Assembly: GCA_002405995.1 (NCBI GenBank)
Contig: DHMW01000023.1
Location: 6,265 to 12,188 of the forward strand
DNA length: 5,924 bases
Direction of reading: 5' to 3'
From: Oscillospiraceae bacterium UBA4632
Lineage (GTDB): Bacteria; Bacillota; Clostridia; Oscillospirales; Oscillospiraceae
The first letter of the stretch is position 1, and each line of letters begins with the position of its first letter. The notes below the pieces were generated by a model. That model did not search any database. It was not told where the DNA came from and saw only the letters and a program-made list of their open reading frames with translations. Made by a program: the position numbers and the translations under genes. Below, piece by piece: positions 1 through 4,752 of this stretch.

Positions 1-467
1 CCGCCGATCGGCTCGTCGAGCAGGTACAGCCTTGCCTCCCGGCTCATCGTGAGGATGAGCTGCACCTTCTCGCGCATGCCCTTGGAGAGCGTCTTGATCT
101 TCTGCGCGCGGTCAAGCCCCAGGTTCAGCAGCATCGCCTCCGCCGCGCCGCGGCGGAAGTCGGCGTAAAAGTCCTCGTAATAGTCGAGCGCCTGCGCGAT
201 GGTCATCCAGCCGGGCAGCGAGTCGCGGTCGGGCAGGTACGAGACGATCGCCTTCGTTGCGCGCGAGGGCTTTTTGCCGTCGATCAGAAGCTCGCCCGAC
301 GTCGGCGTCAGCAGTCCGTTGGCAAGCTTGATGAGCGTCGTCTTGCCGCTGCCGTTGGGGCCCAGCAGCCCCACGATGCGCCCCGGCTCGATCGTGAGAT
401 CGACCGCGTCGAGCGCCGTCTTTGCGCCGTAGCTTTTCGTCAGCGCCCTACATTCCAAAATACTCAT
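1..467 (-). CDS. ABC transporter ATP-binding protein (partial, C-terminus beyond left edge)
   Basis: This is the ATPase subunit of an ABC transporter, which hydrolyses ATP at the inner face of the membrane to drive a permease not present in this window. About 155 N-terminal residues are visible. They include Walker A GPNGSGKT (residues 36-43), a variant signature LSKGM (127-131) and Walker B LYLLDE (147-152), after which the frame leaves the window. The LSKGM form and the pairing with a YtrA-type GntR regulator resemble the YtrB/BcrA-type families linked to export or cell-envelope stress, but the substrate cannot be read from the sequence. Its ATG overlaps the TGA of the upstream gntR by 4 bases (ATGA), so the two are co-transcribed and probably translationally coupled. 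The AGGAGGAAGAG run just upstream, inside the end of gntR, supplies a good ribosome binding site. No frameshift is visible. Confidence 0.93.
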   Translation of the reverse strand, partial: MSILECRALTKSYGAKTALDAVDLTIEPGRIVGLLGPNGSGKTTLIKLANGLLTPTSGELLIDGKKPSRATKAIVSYLPDRDSLPGWMTIAQALDYYEDFYADFRRGAAEAMLLNLGLDRAQKIKTLSKGMREKVQLILTMSREARLYLLDEPIG

Positions 468-832
468 TTCTCTTCCTCCTTTGCCTGTGCGATCAGGGAG
501 AGGACCTCTTCCTTCCCGCAGCCGAGCTTTTTCATCGAGCGGAGGAATTCCTCCACCCGTTCATCCGCCAGGCGAAGCTTGGCGTTTGTGATCATGTTTT
601 CGTTTTCCGTGACGAACCGACCTGCCGTGCGCTGGGAAAACACCAGCCCCTCGCGCTCGAGTTCGGCGAGCGCGCGCTGCACGGTGTTGGGATTGACACC
701 CGCCTCCACGGCGAACTCGCGGACCGAGGGCAGCTTCTCGCCGGGGGCGAAGATGCCGGAGATGATGCCCTCGCTCAGCTGCTGCATCAGCTGGGAGTAG
801 ATCGGCTGATCACTGCGGAAGTTCCATTCCAT
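464..832 (-). CDS. GntR-family transcriptional regulator, YtrA subfamily
   Basis: A 122-residue DNA-binding repressor. Residues about 9-75 form the GntR winged helix-turn-helix, with the typical run QPIYSQL at the start, then GEKLPSVREFA, VNPNTVQRAL (recognition helix) and LEREGLV, ending in the wing GRFVT. Only about 45 mostly charged, helical residues follow. This short C-terminal tail, lacking a FadR, HutC or MocR effector domain, is the hallmark of the YtrA subfamily, whose members usually control an adjacent ABC transporter. That fits here: the ABC ATPase begins inside this gene's stop codon. The start is well supported by AAGGAGG (839-845) six bases before the ATG. A promoter with a perfect TTGACA box and overlapping palindromes lies directly upstream, suggesting autoregulation. 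The ligand is unknown; envelope-active antimicrobials are a family-based guess. Confidence 0.93.
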   Translation of the reverse strand: MEWNFRSDQPIYSQLMQQLSEGIISGIFAPGEKLPSVREFAVEAGVNPNTVQRALAELEREGLVFSQRTAGRFVTENENMITNAKLRLADERVEEFLRSMKKLGCGKEEVLSLIAQAKEEEK

Positions 833-855
833 GGTGATCCTCCTTGCGTATCACT

Positions 856-873
856 GTATTAGGTGATTAGTAC
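856..873. promoter_or_regulatory. Candidate operator for the GntR regulator
   Basis: The plus strand reads GTATTAGGTGATTAGTAC. The outer six bases on each side form an imperfect inverted repeat (GTATTA on one strand, GTACTA on the other, 5 of 6 identical) around a 6-base centre. GntR regulators generally bind GT...AC palindromes, and YtrA-type sites tend to be long and AT-rich. The site abuts the -10 box and covers the likely transcription start, where a bound repressor would block initiation. Binding is inferred. Confidence 0.5.
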
Positions 874-900
874 AATAATACACGCAAAGGCATTTGTCAA
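872..900 (-). promoter_or_regulatory. Promoter of the gntR-ABC operon
   Basis: Read on the minus strand, a perfect -35 box TTGACA (895-900) is followed after 17 bases by TATTGT (872-877), a 4/6 match to the -10 consensus. It lies about 40 bases upstream of the gntR ATG and reads only into that operon. The strong -35 and weak -10 are typical of a promoter held down by a repressor. Confidence 0.7.
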
Positions 901-910
901 CCCCTTTGCG
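883..910. repeat. Perfect 8-bp inverted repeat flanking the gntR -35 box
   Basis: CGCAAAGG (883-890) and CCTTTGCG (903-910) are exact reverse complements separated by 12 bases, and the TTGACA box (895-900) sits in the spacer. The repeat is not followed by a T-run on either strand, so a protein-binding site is more likely than a terminator. The binding protein is not known. Confidence 0.55.
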
Positions 911-972
911 CAAAAGAATTGAAAAAACTTTCCCGCTTGCCGGTCAGGAAAAAAGAATTTTACATAAAACAT

Positions 973-986
973 GAAACAGATGTTGC
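973..986. promoter_or_regulatory. Candidate LexA (SOS) box
   Basis: The plus strand reads GAAACAGATGTTGC. Against the Bacillus-type LexA consensus CGAACRNRYGTTYC it matches 10 of 13 defined positions, and the inner AACA..TGTT is fully palindromic. It overlaps the -35 box of the lexA promoter, the usual place for LexA autoregulation. The outer bases deviate from consensus, so this is a plausible but unproven site. Confidence 0.45.
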
Positions 987-1010
987 ATTTTTGGAAAAAT
1001 GTGATATGAT
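983..1010 (+). promoter_or_regulatory. Promoter of lexA
   Basis: A -35 like TTGCAT (983-988) is followed after 16 bases by TATGAT (1005-1010). The TGA immediately before TATGAT makes it an extended -10 (TGnTATGAT). Transcription would begin near 1017, leaving a leader of about 27 bases before the lexA ATG. Confidence 0.65.
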
Positions 1011-1043
1011 GGGTAGGAAAAATACGGGAAGGGGCGCATCAGA

Positions 1044-1686
1044 ATGGAAAAACTGTCCAGAATGCAGCAGCGCGTATACGATTACATTGCCGAGAGCATC
1101 GCCCGAACACGGCTATGCCCCCTCCGTGCGTGAAGATCGGCGAGGCGCTGGGGCTCAAGTCGCCCTCCACGGTCCATTTCCACATCAAGCACCTTACAGG
1201 AGATGGGCCTCATCGAAAAGAGGCGCGGGCAAGGGCCGCGCCATCACGCTCAAAAAGCAGCCGCAGGCCGTTCCCGTTGCGCCGCAGCCCGTCGAGGCCG
1301 ACGATCTTGCCTCGCACCGCCGTCAGGTGCCGATCCTCGGCAATGTCGCCGCCGGTAACCCGATTTTGGCGCAGGAGTGCATCGAAGACTACCTGACGTT
1401 CGACACCGGCGGGCACGATGACGAGTATTTCGCCCTGCGCGTGCGCGGGGAGTCGATGCTCGGCGTCGGCATCCTGCCGGACGATCTGGTCGTCGTCCAC
1501 CGCCAGAGCATTGCGCAGAACGGGCAGATCGTGGTCGCGCTGCTGGGCGACGAGGCGACGGTCAAGACGCTCAAGCGCAAGGGCAGCGAGGTCTGGCTGC
1601 TGCCCGCGAATCCGGACTATCAGCCCATTGACGGCCGCGAGTGCACGATCTTAGGCCGCGTCGTCGCCGTGGTGCGGCAGTATTGA
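1044..1686 (+). pseudogene. lexA: lexA, SOS repressor, reading frame broken by four +1 insertions
   Basis: LexA represses DNA-damage genes and cuts itself when RecA is activated. The intended start is the ATG at 1044, with AAGGGG (about 1029-1034) upstream. The protein opens with MEKLSRMQQRVYDYIAESIA, but an extra C in 1102-1104 shifts the frame and a TGA at 1131-1133 ends it after 29 residues. Further extra bases lie at 1133-1134 (A), 1199-1200 (G) and 1227-1229 (G). Removing one base at each site restores a 212-residue LexA: an N-terminal winged HTH with EHGYAPSVREIGEALGL and SPSTVHFHIKHL, then an uninterrupted peptidase domain. In restored numbering the domain has the Ala-Gly cleavage site in GNVAAG (102-103), catalytic Ser136 in GESM and Lys173 in ATVKTLK, 37 residues apart as in E. 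coli (119/156). As written, only an SOS-silent fragment could be made. Either this is a real pseudogene or the read is wrong in this short stretch; four homopolymer-lengthening insertions within 128 bases favour sequence error. Confidence 0.9.
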
Positions 1687-1759
1687 GCGGGAAAAAGAAG
1701 CGCCCCCCGCATGAGAGAGCGAGGGCATAAGAAAATAATGGGGCAATATCGCGCTTTCC

Positions 1760-1791
1760 GGAAACGGCGTGGCTTCGGTCGCGCCGTTTCC
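1760..1791 (+). terminator. UUCG-capped hairpin, probable lexA terminator or nagA leader element
   Basis: GGAAACGGCG (1760-1769) pairs perfectly with CGCCGTTTCC (1782-1791). Inside, a T-G wobble and GGC/GTC extend the stem to about 14 pairs closed by a C(TTCG)G tetraloop, which is the stable orientation only for plus-strand RNA. It begins 74 bases after the lexA stop. The following bases, TGCTTCT, are only moderately T-rich, so termination may be partial. No clear promoter for nagA was found between here and 1878, so read-through from lexA is possible. Confidence 0.55.
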
Positions 1792-1877
1792 TGCTTCTGC
1801 ATCAGGCGCGCCGCCGGATATCGGCTCAATGGCGCGGACGCTGCGCTTTTTGACTCATCACAAAGGAGAGGATCACG

Positions 1878-1940
1878 ATGCTGCATCCGGAAATTTTCAA
1901 GACGGAGACCGCCGCGCGGGCCGGCCTGCCGGAGGTGTGA
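1878..1940 (+). CDS. 20-codon upstream ORF before nagA (leader peptide or gene remnant)
   Basis: An ATG at 1878 opens 20 codons (starting MLHPEIFKTE, ending AGLPEV) closed by TGA at 1938-1940. It has a better ribosome binding site than most genes here, AAAGGAGAGG (1862-1871), six bases before the start. The stop is two bases from the nagA ATG, and the nagA ribosome binding site GGAGGTG (1931-1937) lies inside its last codons, so translating it should affect nagA initiation. I do not recognise the peptide. It could be a translational coupler or leader peptide, or the 5' end of a deleted sugar-metabolism gene whose start signals survive. Neighbouring frames show no continuation, so a simple frameshift does not explain its shortness. 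Confidence 0.45.
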   Translation: MLHPEIFKTETAARAGLPEV

Positions 1941-1942
1941 CG

Positions 1943-3067
1943 ATGCGGTTTGAAAACGGTTTGCTTTTTGTGGACGGACGGTTTGTCCGCGGCGGCTTTT
2001 CCGTGGAAAACGGGCGCTTTGCCCGCGTGCTGGAGCCTCCCCTTCCGGGTGAGCCGCGTACCGATCTGGGCGGCGCGGCCGTTATCCCCGGCCTTGTGGA
2101 CATCCACACGCACGGCTGCTGCGGCGCGGACTTTTCCGACGGCGACCTTGCCGGCCTTACAAAAATGGCGCGCTGTCTTGCGCAAAACGGCGTGACGGGC
2201 TTTGCGCCCGCTTCGATGACGCTGCCCTATGGCGTGCTGGAAACAGCCTTCCGCACGGCGGTGCAGATGCACCGCGAACCGCCCGCGGGCTGCGCGCGCC
2301 TGATGGGCATCCATATGGAGGGCCCGTTCCTTTCCGAAAAGAAAAAGGGCGCTCAGAACGCAGAGTATCTGCGCCTGCCCGATTATGACGCCTTTGCGCG
2401 CCTTTATGACGTGGCGGAGGGGCTGCTGCGCATCGTGGATATCGCGCCCGAGCTTGCGGGCGCGGTCGATTTCACGCGCCGCGCCGCGCAGAAATGCCGC
2501 GTCTCTGCCGCGCACACGGATGCATCGTATGAGGAGGCTGCCGCCGTTTTTGACGCGGGCGCGACGCATCTGACGCACCTCTATAACGCGATGCCCCCTA
2601 TCCGTCACCGTGAGCCCGGGCCTATCGGCGCGGCTTCGGAGCGGGAGAGCGTCGCCGCCGAGCTCATCTGCGACGGACACCATGTCCACCCCAGCGCCGT
2701 GCGCATGGCGTTCCGGCTGTTTCCCGGGCGCATCTGCCTGATCTCCGACGCGCTGCGCTGCTGCGGCATGCCGGACGGGCGGTACCTGCTCGGCGGGCAG
2801 GAGGTATTTCTGTCCGGCGGCGTGGCGCGGCTCGCGGACGGCACCATCGCCGGCAGCGCCGCAAACCTCTATGACTGCATGAAAAACGCCGTCGCCTTCG
2901 GCGTTCCCCGCGAGCAGGCTATTCTGGCGGCAACGCTGATCCCCGCGCGCGAGATCGGCCGCGCGGACGAGATCGGCTCTATCGGCAGCGGCAGGCTCGC
3001 AGACTTCATCCTCTGCGACGACACCCTTGCCCGCTGCGCGGTCTTTCTCGGCGGCGAGGCCCTGTGA
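1943..3067 (+). CDS. nagA: N-acetylglucosamine-6-phosphate deacetylase
   Basis: This cytoplasmic amidohydrolase converts N-acetylglucosamine 6-phosphate to glucosamine 6-phosphate and acetate, a step in use of N-acetylglucosamine from mucin, chitin or recycled peptidoglycan. The 374-residue product has the usual family length and landmarks in order: PGLVDIHTHG (50-58; metal-type His55 and His57), HMEGPFL (124-130; metal ligand Glu126), AAHTDA (His191), THLYNAMPP (His212 and the substrate-contacting NAM), DGHHVHP (244-250), ISDAL (catalytic Asp269) and GSIGSGRLADF near the end, typical of the flanking small beta domain. The chosen ATG has GGAGGTG five bases upstream and begins a normal N-terminus (MRFENGLLFVDG). 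The frame is open back to 1769, but that extension looks non-coding. No nagB deaminase or sugar transporter is in the window, so partner steps must be encoded elsewhere. No terminator with a T-run was seen after the gene. Confidence 0.95.
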   Translation: MRFENGLLFVDGRFVRGGFSVENGRFARVLEPPLPGEPRTDLGGAAVIPGLVDIHTHGCCGADFSDGDLAGLTKMARCLAQNGVTGFAPASMTLPYGVLETAFRTAVQMHREPPAGCARLMGIHMEGPFLSEKKKGAQNAEYLRLPDYDAFARLYDVAEGLLRIVDIAPELAGAVDFTRRAAQKCRVSAAHTDASYEEAAAVFDAGATHLTHLYNAMPPIRHREPGPIGAASERESVAAELICDGHHVHPSAVRMAFRLFPGRICLISDALRCCGMPDGRYLLGGQEVFLSGGVARLADGTIAGSAANLYDCMKNAVAFGVPREQAILAATLIPAREIGRADEIGSIGSGRLADFILCDDTLARCAVFLGGEAL

Positions 3068-3229
3068 GCGGCAGGGCGCGGGAGGAAGCCAGGGAAAAAC
3101 CGGAAAAGGCGATCGCGGAAAATGCGGGCATCGACCGCGTGCGGGCGAAAGCCTGCGCGGCGGGAGCCTGGCCGGAGGCCTGGATGGAGAATTGCGCCGG
3201 AGCAAGGCCCAGGCCGGCTGCCCGCCGTT
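3068..3229. other. Convergent intergenic region between nagA and the anti-sigma gene
   Basis: These 162 GC-rich bases separate two converging genes. They contain a hairpin with a GAAA loop (stem 3138-3146 with 3151-3159, including two G-T wobbles) and several GGCC-containing short repeats around 3170-3220. Neither strand shows a hairpin followed by a T-run. A GTG at 3064 overlaps the nagA stop and opens 73 codons that run 56 bases into the opposite gene, but nothing in it looks like a known protein. Confidence 0.4.
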
Positions 3230-3967
3230 TCACTGGGAATACAGGATATTGCGGGGGATGCTTTCGCTGTCGGGACGGTCAATGAAGCTGTCCTCCGAGG
3301 TGATTTCATAATCATCAAAGGACGCAAAGAACGTTCCGTCGTTCAGGAGAGAAACGGTAATTGCTTTTGTCAAGGACTTTCCGTTTTCAAAAATGATTTC
3401 CATCACGATGACATCCTCCCGAAGCTCCTGCGGCAAGGAAGCGATCGTGCTGCCTGCATTGTCGGTCAGCTCCCGGATCGTGGCATTTGGGACCCAGTCG
3501 ATCAGGAGATAATAGTACTCGCTTTCGTCCTCGCCGTAGGAAACGGTAAAGTTTTGAGCAAGGCCGAATTCATCCCGCTTTTCCGTCCAGTCCATAAAAT
3601 TGATCTGCTGGTTTTTGCAGGAAAAACGGACAGTAGAAATGTCTTTCCCAGAAAGATAAAACATCAGCGGATGCCCTGTCATTTCGCCGTTGTCGCTGAT
3701 CGTGCCGGTGTTGATGACGGCGCCGGCCTGCGTGATTTCCTCCTCTGTCCCGTGAGCATAGGCCGTTACAGCCATACCGCTCAGGGGAGAGAAAATACCA
3801 ATGCCGCCGGCGAGGATGCACAGCGCGAGAACAGCCGCGATCACTGATCTGCCAAAAGGCTTTTTGAAAAAGGTGACCTTTTTTCCCGCAGCCCGATAAT
3901 TTGCCGCCTCCTGAATATGCCGTGTGCCGATATTTCCAACACCATCGGAAATCTCCTGGCGAGTCAT
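3230..3967 (-). CDS. Membrane-anchored putative anti-sigma factor / sensor paired with ECF sigma
   Basis: A 245-residue single-pass membrane protein. Residues 1-40 are cytoplasmic and include DGVGNIGTRHIQEAA, which resembles the short conserved N-terminus seen in many clostridial partners of ECF sigma factors (usual form DAIGxIDDxYIxEAA). A lysine/arginine-rich stretch (29-40) precedes one hydrophobic segment, SVIAAVLALCILAGGIGIF (41-59). The remaining 185 residues lie outside the membrane and are rich in aromatic and acidic residues, for example the segments HPLMFYLSGKDI and SEYYYLLIDWVPN, with no family I can name. The ATG overlaps the sigma factor's TGA by 4 bases, the usual arrangement for a sigma and its regulator. 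The inferred role is to hold the sigma factor at the membrane until an external signal is sensed. The classic zinc-type HxxxCxxC anti-sigma motif is absent. Lower GC than the flanking genes suggests transfer. Confidence 0.75.
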   Translation of the reverse strand: MTRQEISDGVGNIGTRHIQEAANYRAAGKKVTFFKKPFGRSVIAAVLALCILAGGIGIFSPLSGMAVTAYAHGTEEEITQAGAVINTGTISDNGEMTGHPLMFYLSGKDISTVRFSCKNQQINFMDWTEKRDEFGLAQNFTVSYGEDESEYYYLLIDWVPNATIRELTDNAGSTIASLPQELREDVIVMEIIFENGKSLTKAITVSLLNDGTFFASFDDYEITSEDSFIDRPDSESIPRNILYSQ

Positions 3968-4530
3968 AAAATGAGACCTTCTTTCTTCAGATATTTTTTT
4001 AATCTTTCCCGCGTTCTGGAAAGGCGAACAGATACATTGTTTTTGCTCATGTGCAGTCTCTCAGCGATCTCTGAGATCGGATCGGAGTACCAGTACCGGC
4101 GGACAAACATCACTCTGTTTTCTTTGTCGAGTGTATCAAGAAACCGGTCAAGAGCGGCTGAAAGTTCTTTGGCGGTCAGCTTGTCCTCGACCGTTTCAGA
4201 AGAAGCAAGACAGTCCTCCAATTCATCCAATGCAGCATCGTAAAAGCTGTTTCGCTTGATGGCCGTGTTGGCGTGGTACTTCATGATCGATAGGTTGCGA
4301 ACGATCCGGCAGATGTAGGTCAGCAGCGGATCGGGATTTTGAGGCGGTATCGTATTCCATGCACCCAAATACGCGTCATTGACACATTCTTCCGCGTCGT
4401 ATGGATTATTCAAGATATTCCTGGCGACCCTGCTGCAAGCAGAGCCGTATTTTGCCGATAGCTCCACGATCGCCTGCTCGGAGCGCGCACAGAACAAATC
4501 AATGATTTTGCTGTCGTCCAATGCTATCAC
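3964..4530 (-). CDS. ECF-type RNA polymerase sigma factor
   Basis: A sigma-70 family factor of the extracytoplasmic function type, which directs RNA polymerase to a small regulon when released by its membrane partner. Region 2 covers about residues 10-70, with ARSEQAIVELSAKYG, NPYDAEECVNDAYLGAWNTIPP and then LLTYICRIVRNLSIMKYH. Region 4 is near the C-terminus: RVMFVRRYWYSDPISEIAERLHMSKNNVSVRLSRTRERLKKYL written here in parts, with helix-turn-helix ISEIAERLHMSKNNVSVRLS. A linker lies between them. The start chosen is GTG at 4528-4530, preceded by AGGAAAGGA (4533-4541), giving 188 residues. An in-frame GTG at 4546-4548 lacks a ribosome binding site, and a TTG at 4519-4521, giving MDDSKIIDLF, would match the usual family N-terminus. 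The promoter must fit between the upstream terminator and the start; a TAATAT at 4574-4579 (minus strand) is a weak -10 candidate without a good -35. Confidence 0.9.
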   Translation of the reverse strand: MIALDDSKIIDLFCARSEQAIVELSAKYGSACSRVARNILNNPYDAEECVNDAYLGAWNTIPPQNPDPLLTYICRIVRNLSIMKYHANTAIKRNSFYDAALDELEDCLASSETVEDKLTAKELSAALDRFLDTLDKENRVMFVRRYWYSDPISEIAERLHMSKNNVSVRLSRTRERLKKYLKKEGLIL

Positions 4531-4532
4531 CG

Positions 4533-4541
4533 TCCTTTCCT
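4533..4541 (-). promoter_or_regulatory. Ribosome binding site that decides the ECF sigma start
   Basis: On the minus strand AGGAAAGGA lies just before GTG 4528-4530: the first AGGA is 7 bases away and the second is 2. It is 11 bases from the alternative TTG at 4519-4521. It lies inside the coding sequence if translation began at GTG 4546-4548, which argues against that longer form. Confidence 0.5.
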
Positions 4542-4589
4542 GCCTCACCCATGTACTATGGATCTGGCGGGAGATATTACAAGATTAAA

Positions 4590-4617
4590 GGACCGCCGGC
4601 GCAAACGCCGGCGGTCC
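4590..4617 (-). terminator. Rho-independent terminator of the mod operon
   Basis: GGACCGCCGGCG (4590-4601) and CGCCGGCGGTCC (4606-4617) form a perfect 12-bp stem around a 4-base loop. On the minus strand it is followed by TTTAATCTT, a usable T-run, whereas the plus strand has no T-run. It lies about 136 bases beyond the modC stop and just upstream of the ECF sigma gene, so it should end modBC transcription and insulate the sigma operon. Confidence 0.8.
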
Positions 4618-4626
4618 GTACGGAGA

Positions 4627-4718
4627 GGTCCCGCGGTGCGGGACCCCCGAGACGCTGAAATTGCAGTCCGAAGCCCGGATAGGGCTTGTACAGGCCCGCC
4701 CGTTTTGCGGGCGGGTCT
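4627..4718 (-). repeat. Series of hairpins in the modC 3' region
   Basis: Three further inverted repeats precede the terminator. From the modC side they are AGGCCCGCCCG/CGGGCGGGTCT (4692-4702 with 4708-4718, 11 pairs, one G-T), AAGCCC/GGGCTT (4671-4676 with 4682-4687) and GGTCCCGC/GCGGGACC (4627-4634 with 4638-4645, a tight 3-base loop). None is followed by a T-run on either strand. They could stabilise the mRNA 3' end, form a structured RNA, or be a dispersed intergenic repeat. Confidence 0.5.
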
Positions 4719-4752
4719 GGCTGCGCGCACGGGAAGGGCGGCGGGGAGGCGG

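Noticed and set aside
1102..1229. Programmed ribosomal frameshifting in lexA
   Set aside because: Four separate shifts would be needed, with no slippery heptamer and stimulatory structure at each; error or decay is simpler.
919..1686. 255-codon ORF from TTG 919 as the true lexA product
   Set aside because: Its start lies upstream of the lexA promoter, its first 60 or so residues are nonsense relative to LexA, and real LexA sequence reads through other frames before 1230.
1769..1942. N-terminal extension of NagA
   Set aside because: The extra 58 residues lack NagA similarity and overlap a hairpin and the short ORF, whereas ATG 1943 has a well-placed GGAGGTG.
1826..3205. Long minus-strand ORF of 459 codons opposite nagA
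   Set aside because: It mirrors the high-GC nagA gene, is rich in Arg, Ala and Pro without any family motif, and nagA shows complete catalytic motifs on the other strand.
3064..3285. 73-codon ORF starting at a GTG overlapping the nagA stop
   Set aside because: The overlap hints at coupling, but the upstream binding site is weak, the composition is featureless and the ORF ends inside the opposite gene.
3122..3847. 241-codon plus-strand ORF over the anti-sigma gene
   Set aside because: It is antisense to a gene with a clear membrane segment and a 4-base overlap with the sigma gene; it has no ribosome binding site or recognisable motif.
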